A stretch of 64,000 nt of DNA from Planctomycetota bacterium (lineage in GTDB: Bacteria > Planctomycetota > UBA1135 > GCA-002686595), in contig CANKOY010000012.1 in assembly GCA_947484275.1 (NCBI GenBank), forward strand, positions 1 through 64,000, written 5' to 3'. A program made the position numbers and the translations under genes. Under the pieces are notes generated by a model, which saw only the letters and a list, made by a program, of their open reading frames with translations, did no database searches and was not told the origin of the DNA. Below are positions 17,635 through 26,373 of the stretch, one piece after another (position 1 is the stretch's first letter; each line of letters starts with the position of its first letter).

Positions 17635-18621
17635 TCAGCGGTGGCTTGCGACGATGCGCTCGGTGGCTTGGGCCAGCGAGACAATTTCACCGTAGCCAAA
17701 ATCGCGCCGCGCAGGCGCCATGTCGTAGCTGTGAGAGCGCGAGAGTTGAGCGGCCACGAAGCGCGTCATCGGCGGCTCGTCCGTGCGACCCAACGCAGCC
17801 CAAGCGAGTTCACACAGGGCCCCCAGTCCATGGGCCAGGGCCGCAGGCACAGCAGCGCGCGGCGGTGGAAGCTCCAGCTTCGAGAGCAACTCCGTGATCC
17901 ACGGCCAGAGGAGCACCGGCTCCTCCTGTCCGATGAAATAGGCCCGACCCGCATGGGCGGAGGCGGGGGCCAGGGAGTCCGCCGCCAAAATGTGCGCATG
18001 GGCCGCGTTCTCCACGGCGCAGAGCGTCACTTCGTTGCGGCCGTCGCCCACTGCGCGCAAGCGCCCGGACTTGGCGCGCTCGATGATCCGCGGCACCAGG
18101 TGCGGATCCCGGACGCCGATGAGCAGGTGAGGGCGCAGCGCCACCGTGGAAACGCCCGCGGCGCCGTGGGCGGACAAAACCAGGCGTTCTGCGGCCGCCT
18201 TGGATTCGGGGTACGACGCTAGAAACTTCTGCGCCAGGGGCAAGTCGTTCGAGGCGCGCACGTGGTCGCGGCCGTCGAAGGTCACGCTTGGGCTCGACGT
18301 GTGTACCAGTCTGGGCACGCCGGCACGCTGGCATTGCTCCAGCAGAGTCCGCGTCCCGTCGACATTCGTGCGCCAATACTCCGCGCGCGATCCGTGCACG
18401 CCGGCTTTGGCGGCGGTGTGGAAGACCACGTCGACGCCGGCGAGGGCCCGCCTCAGGGCGTCGCCCTCGTTCAACTCGATCAGCAGGCAGCGCGCGCCGA
18501 GAACTTCGACTTCGGGATGGGCGGAGCGCGAAATCGAAATGACCTCGTCCCCGCGAGCGAGCAGGCGCTCGACGATTTCGCGCCCGAGAAATCCGCCGCC
18601 GCCGGTGACCAGGCATTTCAC
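17635..18621 (-). CDS. oleD: OleD-like NAD(P)-dependent 2-alkyl-3-ketoacid reductase
   Basis: OleD reduces the beta-keto acid made by OleA to a beta-hydroxy acid in the olefin pathway. The 328-residue extended-SDR protein has the Rossmann motif TGGGGFLG at 6-13, a SPSVTFDG segment at 110-117 that is characteristic of OleD, and the catalytic Y137-x3-K141. Its GTG start overlaps the oleC stop by 4 nt, so it is the last gene of the operon. It converges on thrS with 40 nt between the stops. Confidence 0.85.
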   Translation of the reverse strand: MKCLVTGGGGFLGREIVERLLARGDEVISISRSAHPEVEVLGARCLLIELNEGDALRRALAGVDVVFHTAAKAGVHGSRAEYWRTNVDGTRTLLEQCQRAGVPRLVHTSSPSVTFDGRDHVRASNDLPLAQKFLASYPESKAAAERLVLSAHGAAGVSTVALRPHLLIGVRDPHLVPRIIERAKSGRLRAVGDGRNEVTLCAVENAAHAHILAADSLAPASAHAGRAYFIGQEEPVLLWPWITELLSKLELPPPRAAVPAALAHGLGALCELAWAALGRTDEPPMTRFVAAQLSRSHSYDMAPARRDFGYGEIVSLAQATERIVASHR

Positions 18622-20285
18622 AGCACTTGCTCCTGCGCCCAGTGTTTCAAGGCAATGCGATCGATCTTGGCCTGGTGGCGCACATCCAGCGGGAAATCTC
18701 GCTTGAACAAAACGCGCTCAACGCTGGCGCCACCGCTGAGGGCCGCGCCGGCCTGGAGAATCTCCGCGGCGACGCGCTCGCGGTCCTTGTTTCGGCGCGG
18801 GATCTTGCCCGATGAGAGTTCGACGATCAGGATCGGTCGTTCAGAGCCCCTTTGGCCCAGGCCGACCACGGCACAGCGACCGATCGCCGCGTGCAGACGG
18901 AAGACGTTTTCGATCGGCACTGGGAACAGCATGCCGCTCGCGGTTTCGAGGCGATGCGATTTGCGCCCGAGGAACCAAAGTTGCCCCTGGGCATCGAATC
19001 GTCCCAGGTCGCCCATGCGATGCCAGACGCGGTCCCCATCGCGAATCTTCGCCAGCGCCGTCGCCTGTGGATCGAAGGCGTACTCGCGAGTGACGTTGTC
19101 GCCGCGCACGCAGATCTCGCCCGCCTCGCCCGGTTGAACGAAGAGCTCGTCGTCCCAATGTTCGATCGCCACGTCGCCAATGCGAATCAAGCGCAAATCC
19201 ACACCCCACACCGCACGTCCGACGCACGTGCCTTCCCCCAGAGATGCGCGAGTTCCAAGTTCTCCAGCAAGCAGCGCGCCCTCCACATGCGTCACAGGCA
19301 GGGCCTCCGTGGCTCCATAGGGTGTGAACACTTCGCCTCCCGGCGCAATCACGTCGCGGGCGCGCCTCACGAGGTCCGCTTCCACAGGCGCGCCGGCGAT
19401 CAGCAATTGTCGCAGAGAATCCAAGCGCAGCGAGCGCGCTTCGCACCAGGGGATGACGCGACGCCAGATTGCGGGCGAGCCAAAGCTGGAGCGCACTTGA
19501 AAGCGTTCGATCGCGCCTGCGATCTTGCTCGGATCGCAACCTGCCGGCCGGGTGAAGTCCATTTCCGGAAAGACGCTCGCCATCCCCAGCGCCGGACCGA
19601 ACAGCGCAAACAGGGGAAAGCAGGCCAAGTCTCGCGAGCCCGGCGCGAAGTCGTAGGTTGCGCGCAACATCTCGACCTGGGCCTGAAACATCCCGTGCTC
19701 GTAGCACACGCCCTTGGCCGGTCCTGTGGAGCCGGAGGTGAACAGGATCGCCGCAGGATCGCGCGCGGCACGCGGAATCGGCGCGAAGGCTTCACCGGTT
19801 TGCTCCATCAACGGGAGGAGCGCAGCCGAAGTCCACAGTCGGTGCCGCCCGCTGGTGACTGCGATCTCCACGGAGCGGAACGCCGCGGGTTGGAGCACGC
19901 GCGCGGCGTGCACCGTGGGAACTGCGATCAGCGCGCGCGGCCTTACACGTTCGATGGCCCCGAGCACGCCCCGGCGTCCCATGCCCGGATCGATCAGCAC
20001 GGGAACTGCGCCCAGTTTGAACAGGCCGTGAATCAATGCGATCCACTCCAGGCCCGGTCGAACGAAAACGCACACGCGATCTTCGGCGGCGAGTCCGAGG
20101 GCGCGGAGACCGCGGGCCAGGGCGCTGCTCCTCTGTTCCAAATCCGCCCAGGTCCACTGGGCGAAACTCGCGTGGCCTCCGGCTTGGGGGGCAGCCACCG
20201 CTAGCTCTCCAGGCGCTTCTTCGCAGCGCCGGCTGACGAAGCGCGCCACGTTCGAGCTCTCGGTGGGCAAGACTCCCGTCGTCAT
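18618..20285 (-). CDS. oleC: OleC-like beta-lactone synthetase (AMP-binding enzyme)
   Basis: OleC uses ATP to close a beta-hydroxy acid into a beta-lactone. The 555-residue protein is an ANL-family adenylating enzyme with the P-loop TSGSTGPAKG at 183-192, TPYGATEALPVT, and the late-domain WHRMGDLGRFD and GRKSHR segments. I choose the ATG at 20285. The frame is open further upstream but that part overlaps oleB and shows no family similarity. It has oleB 16 nt upstream and overlaps oleD. Acyl-CoA ligase is the alternative for the sequence alone; the Ole context favours OleC. Confidence 0.85.
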   Translation of the reverse strand: MTTGVLPTESSNVARFVSRRCEEAPGELAVAAPQAGGHASFAQWTWADLEQRSSALARGLRALGLAAEDRVCVFVRPGLEWIALIHGLFKLGAVPVLIDPGMGRRGVLGAIERVRPRALIAVPTVHAARVLQPAAFRSVEIAVTSGRHRLWTSAALLPLMEQTGEAFAPIPRAARDPAAILFTSGSTGPAKGVCYEHGMFQAQVEMLRATYDFAPGSRDLACFPLFALFGPALGMASVFPEMDFTRPAGCDPSKIAGAIERFQVRSSFGSPAIWRRVIPWCEARSLRLDSLRQLLIAGAPVEADLVRRARDVIAPGGEVFTPYGATEALPVTHVEGALLAGELGTRASLGEGTCVGRAVWGVDLRLIRIGDVAIEHWDDELFVQPGEAGEICVRGDNVTREYAFDPQATALAKIRDGDRVWHRMGDLGRFDAQGQLWFLGRKSHRLETASGMLFPVPIENVFRLHAAIGRCAVVGLGQRGSERPILIVELSSGKIPRRNKDRERVAAEILQAGAALSGGASVERVLFKRDFPLDVRHQAKIDRIALKHWAQEQVL

Positions 20286-20301
20286 GGGCCTGCCTGCGGG
20301 C

Positions 20302-21240
20302 TCACTTCGAGCCGCGATCCGAGCACAGGGGATTGCGATTGAGGAAGCGCTCGATCCAGCGCAGCGCGCGTTCTCGCGCATCCTCCAGGACGTAGTGTCC
20401 CGCGCCCTCATCCACGTGCACCTCCGCCTTGGGCCACAGCGCGCGGAAGCGCTCGAGGTGCGCTGGGGTGAAGCACCAGTCCATGGCGCCCCAGATCAGA
20501 CAGGTCGGCGTCGCTGAGAAAATAGGCAGCGCATTTTCGATGCGCTCAAGCTCCGCGTAGGACGGATGGGACGGTGACAGCGGAATGTCCTGAACGAAAC
20601 GCAGCGTCGCGATCCGATGCGCGAACGAATCGTAGGGTGCGAGGTAACCGCGGCGCACGGCGGGCGTCATGCGCTCGCGCCGCTCCAGGGCCATGACCGT
20701 GGCCGCCACAGCGAAGGCGTTCAAGCCGCGCACAGCCAGAGCGCCGAGGGCCGGAGTGCGGCAAACTCGAATGCGCCAGGGGGCCCTGCCTCCGGTAAAC
20801 GCCGACGTGTTCAGGACGATCAAGCGTGCGATTCGATCGGCATGGCGCGTCGCGAACCCAAGGCCGATGGGGCCGCCCCAATCGTGAACCACCAGGGTGA
20901 TTCGGCGCAGGTCCAGGGCTAGGGCGAGGCGCTCCAGATTTTGGACGTGCTGCGCCAATTGGTACGGATACCGAGCTGGCTTGTCCGACAGACCGCAGCC
21001 GATGTGATCGACGGCGATACAGCGATAGCGGTCCGAAAGCGCGCGGATTGCGTGACGCCAGTAGAACGACCAAGTCGGATTGCCGTGGACGAACAGCAGC
21101 ACCTCGCCGTCGCGCGGCCCTTCGTCGAGGTAGTGGTAGCGCAGGCCGTCGAGATCGAAGAGCTTCCCTTCGAACGGATACTCCGTCGAGAAGCCGGCGA
21201 CGATTGCGCGCCGGCCGGCGTCGTCCAATTGTGCGCTCAC
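20302..21240 (-). CDS. oleB: OleB-like beta-lactone decarboxylase (alpha/beta hydrolase)
   Basis: OleB converts the cis-beta-lactone to an alkene and CO2. The 312-residue protein is a haloalkane-dehalogenase-type alpha/beta hydrolase with HGNPTW at 52-57, an Asp nucleophile at D120 in VVHDWGG, and H282 in GAGHYVLED. D254 is a candidate for the acid. An Asp rather than Ser nucleophile is what OleB enzymes have. The GTG at 21240 overlaps the upstream stop by 4 nt. Confidence 0.83.
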   Translation of the reverse strand: MSAQLDDAGRRAIVAGFSTEYPFEGKLFDLDGLRYHYLDEGPRDGEVLLFVHGNPTWSFYWRHAIRALSDRYRCIAVDHIGCGLSDKPARYPYQLAQHVQNLERLALALDLRRITLVVHDWGGPIGLGFATRHADRIARLIVLNTSAFTGGRAPWRIRVCRTPALGALAVRGLNAFAVAATVMALERRERMTPAVRRGYLAPYDSFAHRIATLRFVQDIPLSPSHPSYAELERIENALPIFSATPTCLIWGAMDWCFTPAHLERFRALWPKAEVHVDEGAGHYVLEDARERALRWIERFLNRNPLCSDRGSK

Positions 21241-21860
21241 GGCGGACCTGCCTTCTGCGCGGCTTCGTCCACGCGCCATTCGACGCCCTCGCGGGCGCGA
21301 CCGGCCACGGCCACGATGAAGGGCTCGCAGGCGCGGGACTCGACGGCGTGGCAAGTTGCTTCGTGCTCGACCACGCAGCGCTCGCCTTGGGCATCGACGA
21401 TCTGCACCTTGGAAAATGCCATCAGCCCCAGGCCGAGCTTCTTGAGCACGGCTTCCTTTGCTGTCCAAGCCTGTGCGAATGTGAGCGCCGCGTCGCCTTT
21501 TTCGAACAAACGCCTTTCCTGTGGGCCCAGGGTGCGCTCCGCGACCTCCTGACTGGGAAGTGCGATGGCTTCGACATCCACTCCCACGGGCGAGCGCGAC
21601 ACGGCCGCCGCCACGAGGCCCTGATCGCCGAGGCTGGTGTGGGAGATCGACCAGTGCCAACCGTTCGAAGGCCGCGGGGCGTCGCGTTCATCCTTTTCGA
21701 GTCTGCCAAGCTGCGCGCCGCTCGCCTGCGCGGCCGCGGTCAGTGCTCCCAAGGCGGCCATGCGCAACACCGCGACGCGCCGGCTGCCACGCGCCTGCGC
21801 ATCGGCGAGCGTCAAGCGCTGCACCACCACGATCAGGTTTTCGTCGAGCGCTTCGCTCAC
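21237..21860 (-). CDS. 4'-phosphopantetheinyl transferase
   Basis: This enzyme moves phosphopantetheine from CoA onto the serine of a carrier protein. The 207-residue protein is of the Sfp/AcpT type, with WSISHT at 70-75, VGVDVE at 92-97 (metal-binding D95 and E97), and WTAKEAVLKK at 132-141. It overlaps both neighbours by 4 nt. The natural partner is the ACP encoded 4.2 kb upstream in the same operon, which suggests that this pathway keeps its own activation enzyme. Confidence 0.88.
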   Translation of the reverse strand: MSEALDENLIVVVQRLTLADAQARGSRRVAVLRMAALGALTAAAQASGAQLGRLEKDERDAPRPSNGWHWSISHTSLGDQGLVAAAVSRSPVGVDVEAIALPSQEVAERTLGPQERRLFEKGDAALTFAQAWTAKEAVLKKLGLGLMAFSKVQIVDAQGERCVVEHEATCHAVESRACEPFIVAVAGRAREGVEWRVDEAAQKAGPP

Positions 21861-22663
21861 GGCGTGGGCCGCGTCGCGCGCTCGACGATGTTGCGATCGA
21901 AGAAATTGACGCTCAGACCCGCATCAACGACCAATCCCTGGGCATTGATGCCCGAGGATCGATCGGACAGAAGGAAGAGCACCGCGTTGGCGACCTCCGG
22001 CGTCGTCAGTGCGCTGTGGCGCAGGGTCGCCATTTCTGCGAACAGGTAGTTGTCGAGGTAGCCGGGAATGCCCGCGGACGAAGAAGTCTTCAGGGGGCCG
22101 GCCTTGACGGAGTTGACGCGTAGGTCGCCGTGGGAGGAGAGGCTCTTGGCCAGAAACACGACCGTGGCGTCCAGGGCGGCTTTGACCGGAGCCATGTAGC
22201 CGTAGCTTTCGGCCGCCAGTTGAGTGTGCGAAATCGACAGCGTGACGATCGACGCCCGCGGCGCGAAGCGAGGAAGCAGCGCGCGCGACAGGGCCACTAG
22301 GGAGAAGCAGGAAATGTCGACGGCCTCCAGGAAGTCCGCTCGCACGGTCTCGTGGAACGGCCGCACGCCCTCGGAGTAGTTTGCGAAGGCCAGGGAGTGC
22401 ACGAGGCCATTGAGCGTTACGTTCTGTGCCTCAAGCTCGCTGGCCAAACGCTCGATCTGCGCCTGCTGGGAGACATCGCAGACGTACACGGGGCTTGTGC
22501 CCACGAGTTTCATCGCGGCAGCGGCCATTTCCGCGGTCTTGACCACATGGACGCAGCGCGCGCCCGCCTCGGTGAGCGCCTGATGCACGAACCAAGCGAT
22601 GCTCTTCCTGTTCGCCAGCCCGGCGATCAGCACGGTCTTGTGCTCAAGCTCCAGAAACGTCAT
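21857..22663 (-). CDS. FabI-like enoyl-ACP reductase
   Basis: FabI reduces enoyl-ACP with NAD(P)H, the last step of each fatty-acid elongation cycle. The 268-residue SDR-type protein has the FabI N-terminal loop GLANRKSIAWFV at 15-26, HSLAFAN at 89-95 and the Y154-x6-K161 pair. The C-terminal region has GPLKTSSSAGIPG, where FabI usually has GPIRTLAASGI. It may be specialised for this operon rather than the housekeeping enzyme. It overlaps the phosphopantetheinyl transferase gene. Confidence 0.82.
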   Translation of the reverse strand: MTFLELEHKTVLIAGLANRKSIAWFVHQALTEAGARCVHVVKTAEMAAAAMKLVGTSPVYVCDVSQQAQIERLASELEAQNVTLNGLVHSLAFANYSEGVRPFHETVRADFLEAVDISCFSLVALSRALLPRFAPRASIVTLSISHTQLAAESYGYMAPVKAALDATVVFLAKSLSSHGDLRVNSVKAGPLKTSSSAGIPGYLDNYLFAEMATLRHSALTTPEVANAVLFLLSDRSSGINAQGLVVDAGLSVNFFDRNIVERATRPTP

Positions 22664-22668
22664 GCGGA

Positions 22669-23157
22669 CTAGCGCGAGGCCGGCGGCGCTGCGCGCTCCA
22701 CAGCGGGATCCTCGTGGGCGGAGCCGGGGTCGTTCAGGGGCGCGAGCGCGACGACGAAACTGACGCGCAGCACGGTGCGATCCTTGGACTGCACGCGGCC
22801 CGTCATGAAGCGTGCGCCACCGACGCGCTCGTCAAGGGTCACGTGGATCGAGAGCGTTTCACCGGGGCGCACGACGTGCTTGAAACGCGCGTCGCCGATC
22901 TTGGTCAGCACAGGCACGGAGTCGGTGGGCGAACGATCGTGGTCATCGTGAGAACACAGGATTGCTCCCGCCTGGAACACGCTTTCACACAGCAGCACTC
23001 CCGGCACGATCGGATGGGCGGGGTAGTGACCCTCGAAGAAGGCCGCGTCCGGCTTGACGGTCCACTCGGCGCGAATCTCGCGCGCTGTGCGCTCGAGGAT
23101 GCGGTCGACGAACAGGAACGGAGCACGGTGGGGGATCGCGGCGTGAATTACTTCCAT
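22669..23157 (-). CDS. FabZ-like 3-hydroxyacyl-ACP dehydratase
   Basis: A 162-residue hot-dog-fold protein. It opens with PHRAPFLFVDRI at 9-20 and carries GHYPAHPIVPG at 43-53 with the catalytic His44, and Glu58 in LLCESVFQ, matching the FabZ His/Glu pair. The C-terminal 20 residues are a polar extension. It should dehydrate 3-hydroxyacyl-ACP to enoyl-ACP for the adjacent FabI-like enzyme, whose ATG starts 5 nt downstream. Confidence 0.85.
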   Translation of the reverse strand: MEVIHAAIPHRAPFLFVDRILERTAREIRAEWTVKPDAAFFEGHYPAHPIVPGVLLCESVFQAGAILCSHDDHDRSPTDSVPVLTKIGDARFKHVVRPGETLSIHVTLDERVGGARFMTGRVQSKDRTVLRVSFVVALAPLNDPGSAHEDPAVERAAPPASR

Positions 23158-23163
23158 GGGCTC

Positions 23164-24645
23164 TCAGGTGGCACAGGCCTGGGCAAGGTCTGCAAGGTAG
23201 GGATCGAGTTTGGCGGCGGTGATCACGCCGTAGTTGGCCGCTCCGAGCCAGCCGGACATGATGATACCCACGGAACCGGCATGATAGAGCCCGCGTACGG
23301 CTTCATTCAGAGTCATGCTGTACTTCAGGCCTTCGAACTTCGTGCCGAAGGACGCGCCGTTCATGTGCTGCGTGTAGAAGCGGAACGTGCGCGGTGTGGA
23401 GACCTCGATGTGATCGAGCTTTGAGCGCACGTCCGGCAGGTAGCGCTCCAGGGCGCGCAGCGTGTCCTGCGCGAGCCAGTCCTTTTCGCGCTCGTACTCG
23501 GCATCGGACAGGGACGACCAGTCGGCGAAGTTCGCGTTGGTCGAGCTCACGATCGCGTAGCGGTTCGATTGCGGACGCGTTTTCGGGTAGTAGAACGAAA
23601 ACGTGCGACTCTCGCCGTGGAAGTCGCACAGCGACGCTGAATCGAAGCTATCGCGGCGGGAGGTGAACAGTAGATCGGTGACGAACGGAATCTGCGCCTC
23701 GGCCTTCAGACCCATGTAGACCTGGCAACTTGAGTTGTTGAGCCGCACGGCCTCAACGCCGCGGACGAAATCCGCATCGAAGTGCTCGCGCCCCACAAGG
23801 TCGAGCACTGTGGATTTGAGATTGGCGTTCGAGAGCACGGCGCGCGCGCCAAGTCTTCGACCGTTGGTCATGACGCCGACCGCGCGGCCGTCCTCCACCA
23901 GGATCTTCTCGACCTGCACACTCGAGAACAGGTCCACGCCGTTGCGTTCGAGCTCGGCACGCATCTCGCTAACCAACAAATCGGTGCCGCCGGAGAACGT
24001 GTACACGCCCTGGGACATGAAATTGGAAAAGACGATGCCGTAGGTGATCGCGGGGTCGTCCAGGGTTGAACCGTTGGCGTAGGCGATTGGCTCGAGGAGC
24101 AGCCGGTGAACGTCGTTTCGGCCCGGGAAGAAGCGCTCGAAGACATCGGCAACCGTGTCGCCAGGGTCGTCGTAGAAATTCATGGCGCGCAGGTGGGCGA
24201 AGAAGCGCTCGACGTTGGCGCGCTCCTGGCCGAAGACGCCGACGAGTTTCTCGATGAAGTCCTCGCGCGTGAAGGTGGTCTCGAAACTGAACTGCGGGTT
24301 GTCGAAGCGGATCGAATCCAGCCGCACGATTCGTTCGGAAATCTCCCGCGTCCAGTGGCGTCGGCAGGTCTTGATCATCCCCACGGGAAAACCGTGCAGG
24401 GAAATGTCGAAGACATGACCGCCGCGGCGCTTGAACCACGTAGCCATCCCGCCGTAGTTGTAGTGCTGTTCAAGCAGGGCCACGCGATGGCCGAGTTTCG
24501 CCAGTACGTTTGCGGCCGTCATGCCCGCCAGTCCCGATCCAATCACGATCACGTCGTAGGACTCGCGCGCTCCGGCCAGGGGATCGTGCTGGAGGGGCCG
24601 CTTGCCGTCGCCCGATCCGCGGAAGTACTTGGGACGCGAGCTCAC
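23164..24645 (-). CDS. CrtI-like FAD-dependent oxidoreductase (second of two)
   Basis: A 493-residue flavoprotein of the phytoene desaturase / carotenoid isomerase / retinol saturase superfamily. It has the FAD-binding GSGLAG at 36-41, the following [15 protein letters not shown], and a C-terminal FAD motif with [18 protein letters not shown]. Proteins of this family desaturate, isomerise or saturate polyene chains. The GTG at 24645 overlaps the first oxidoreductase gene by 4 nt. The substrate is unknown; ACP-bound or free long acyl chains are likely from context. It differs clearly from the first copy, so the two probably have separate roles. Confidence 0.72.
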   Translation of the reverse strand: MSSRPKYFRGSGDGKRPLQHDPLAGARESYDVIVIGSGLAGMTAANVLAKLGHRVALLEQHYNYGGMATWFKRRGGHVFDISLHGFPVGMIKTCRRHWTREISERIVRLDSIRFDNPQFSFETTFTREDFIEKLVGVFGQERANVERFFAHLRAMNFYDDPGDTVADVFERFFPGRNDVHRLLLEPIAYANGSTLDDPAITYGIVFSNFMSQGVYTFSGGTDLLVSEMRAELERNGVDLFSSVQVEKILVEDGRAVGVMTNGRRLGARAVLSNANLKSTVLDLVGREHFDADFVRGVEAVRLNNSSCQVYMGLKAEAQIPFVTDLLFTSRRDSFDSASLCDFHGESRTFSFYYPKTRPQSNRYAIVSSTNANFADWSSLSDAEYEREKDWLAQDTLRALERYLPDVRSKLDHIEVSTPRTFRFYTQHMNGASFGTKFEGLKYSMTLNEAVRGLYHAGSVGIIMSGWLGAANYGVITAAKLDPYLADLAQACAT

Positions 24646-26057
24646 CGCGCGGCCTCCATGAGCGCCTGCTGATTGGCAATCGTGATTCCGCTGAGGAGCG
24701 CACCGACGATGCCGAGCATGCCCTGGTCCGTTCCGATCAGCGCCAGGCGCTCGACGCCCAGCCGACCGTCCCGGCACTTGACCGGCGAGCCGTAGACCGC
24801 GCCGCCGACGTGGCCGGTGTAGTGCTCGATCGTGCGCGGCGTGAACGTGTCGCGCATCAGCGAGTGAGCACCGATGGCGCCAAGCGCCGGCATGGCGGCC
24901 GTGGCCGAAGCCAGCATCTGATCGGCGCAGATCTGTTTTTGGGCCACGTACTCAGGCTCGGGCAAGTTGCGCCAGTGCGCGTGATTCGCCAGGGCCGTGA
25001 AGCGCACGAAGCCCTCAGACAGTTCGCAGCGCTCGAAGTTGTTCGGAGAGCAAATCACGCCACTTTGGACGTCGATGGGCGTCTTTGGCCGGCGGTAGCG
25101 GAACTCTTGACCGTGATTGAAAAACGTCACGGCTGAATCGATTCCCAGGTTCGCCGGCAGGGTGTCAAGCACACTGATCGCTTCGAAGAAGCTCAAGCGC
25201 GCTGCGCCAGCGGAAGCGTCCCCCGCGGCGCGATGCTCGCTATTGTCCTGCCCGTGGATCAGACGCAGCGTCTCCGCGTGACCGGCGGAGGAGAACACGC
25301 GCTCGGCCAGGAGCTCTTCGCCAGAATCGAGTCGCACGCCGATGGCCGTTCCCTTGCGGACCAGGATGCTCTGGACTCCGCTGTTCATGCGCAGTTCGCC
25401 GCCGACCTTGCGGAAGCGCTTGACCAAGAGGTCGAGCAGCGTCCTGACTCCGCCCTCGGGGCGTGAGAAGCCCTCCAGGAACAGCGCGCGGAACAGAATC
25501 TGGAATTGATCCCAATCGAGATCGTCCTCACGGGCGCTGCCGTAGATGCACGTGGGCAGCATCAGGATTTCGATCAGTTCGGGCGCGCGCACGTAGCGTT
25601 GGAGCTGCTCGCGTGCGGAGGAATCTGCATTCTCGATCGAGACGGCGTCGTAGGGGGCGAACTCGTGCACCATGCGGCGCAGCCCGTCGATTTCCTCCGG
25701 AAACTCGCGCGCGACTTCGCCGAAGAACACCTCGGGTTGGTTCGTGAACTTGAGCAGTCGACCGTCGAACCGAATTTCGGAGTGACCCTGCTGGCCCAGC
25801 TTCAATTCGTCGTAGCCGATCCGCAGCTGGCGCAGGGCGCGCGTCAGGGGCACGCCTGCGGTTCCCTTTGGAACAAAGTTCGTCAGCGCGTGCAGGCCGG
25901 AATCGAAGGGACGTCCCTTCAGCTTGTAGAACGAGTTCAGGCCGCCCCACAGCGAATGGCGCTCGAGCACGAGGACGCGCCGATCGAACTGCGCCAATCG
26001 AATGCCCGCGGCCAGGCCGCTCATGCCCGCGCCGATGATCAGCGTGTCGTAGGCCAC
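24642..26057 (-). CDS. CrtI-like FAD-dependent oxidoreductase (first of two)
   Basis: A 471-residue flavoprotein with an N-terminal Rossmann fold (GAGMSG at 9-14, then [16 protein letters not shown]) and a C-terminal half with AGHAETL and [17 protein letters not shown]. It belongs to the broad phytoene-dehydrogenase-like (amine oxidase/CrtI) family. The start is GTG at 26057, 13 nt after the ACP stop. It lies between the ACP and the second flavoenzyme, so it may act on ACP-tethered chains. No membrane segment is evident. Confidence 0.72.
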   Translation of the reverse strand: MAYDTLIIGAGMSGLAAGIRLAQFDRRVLVLERHSLWGGLNSFYKLKGRPFDSGLHALTNFVPKGTAGVPLTRALRQLRIGYDELKLGQQGHSEIRFDGRLLKFTNQPEVFFGEVAREFPEEIDGLRRMVHEFAPYDAVSIENADSSAREQLQRYVRAPELIEILMLPTCIYGSAREDDLDWDQFQILFRALFLEGFSRPEGGVRTLLDLLVKRFRKVGGELRMNSGVQSILVRKGTAIGVRLDSGEELLAERVFSSAGHAETLRLIHGQDNSEHRAAGDASAGAARLSFFEAISVLDTLPANLGIDSAVTFFNHGQEFRYRRPKTPIDVQSGVICSPNNFERCELSEGFVRFTALANHAHWRNLPEPEYVAQKQICADQMLASATAAMPALGAIGAHSLMRDTFTPRTIEHYTGHVGGAVYGSPVKCRDGRLGVERLALIGTDQGMLGIVGALLSGITIANQQALMEAAR

Positions 26058-26070
26058 GGGTCGCGGAAGC

Positions 26071-26346
26071 TCAGGCGCGCTGGGCGCAGTGCAGCGATTT
26101 CTTCTCGAGCAGGGGATGCAGGTACTTCACGCAGCCGCCGAGGGTCGCCAGCTCCATGTAGTCCTTCTCCGGCACCTGGACGCCGTAGAGCTTGCGCAAC
26201 TCCATGACGATGTCCAAGAAGTCCATCGAGTCCAGTTCGATCTGCTCGCGCAGGCGCACGTCCATCTCAAGGGAGGAGAGATCCTCGTCGGGCGCGATCT
26301 GCGCGATGATGTCCTTGATGGCGGTGACAACTTCGTCTTGTGTCAT
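26071..26346 (-). CDS. Acyl carrier protein
   Basis: A 91-residue acidic helical protein with the phosphopantetheine attachment site LDSMDF at 38-43 (Ser40). ACPs hold the growing chain as a thioester. The C-terminal tail (about 12 residues, basic, with one Cys) is longer than in housekeeping AcpP. It sits between the FabF-like enzyme (27-nt gap) and the flavoenzymes, so it is probably a dedicated carrier. The ATG at 26346 is the first start in the frame. Confidence 0.88.
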   Translation of the reverse strand: MTQDEVVTAIKDIIAQIAPDEDLSSLEMDVRLREQIELDSMDFLDIVMELRKLYGVQVPEKDYMELATLGGCVKYLHPLLEKKSLHCAQRA

Positions 26347-26373
26347 TGTTTCAGTTTGGGTCGAAGGGACGTG

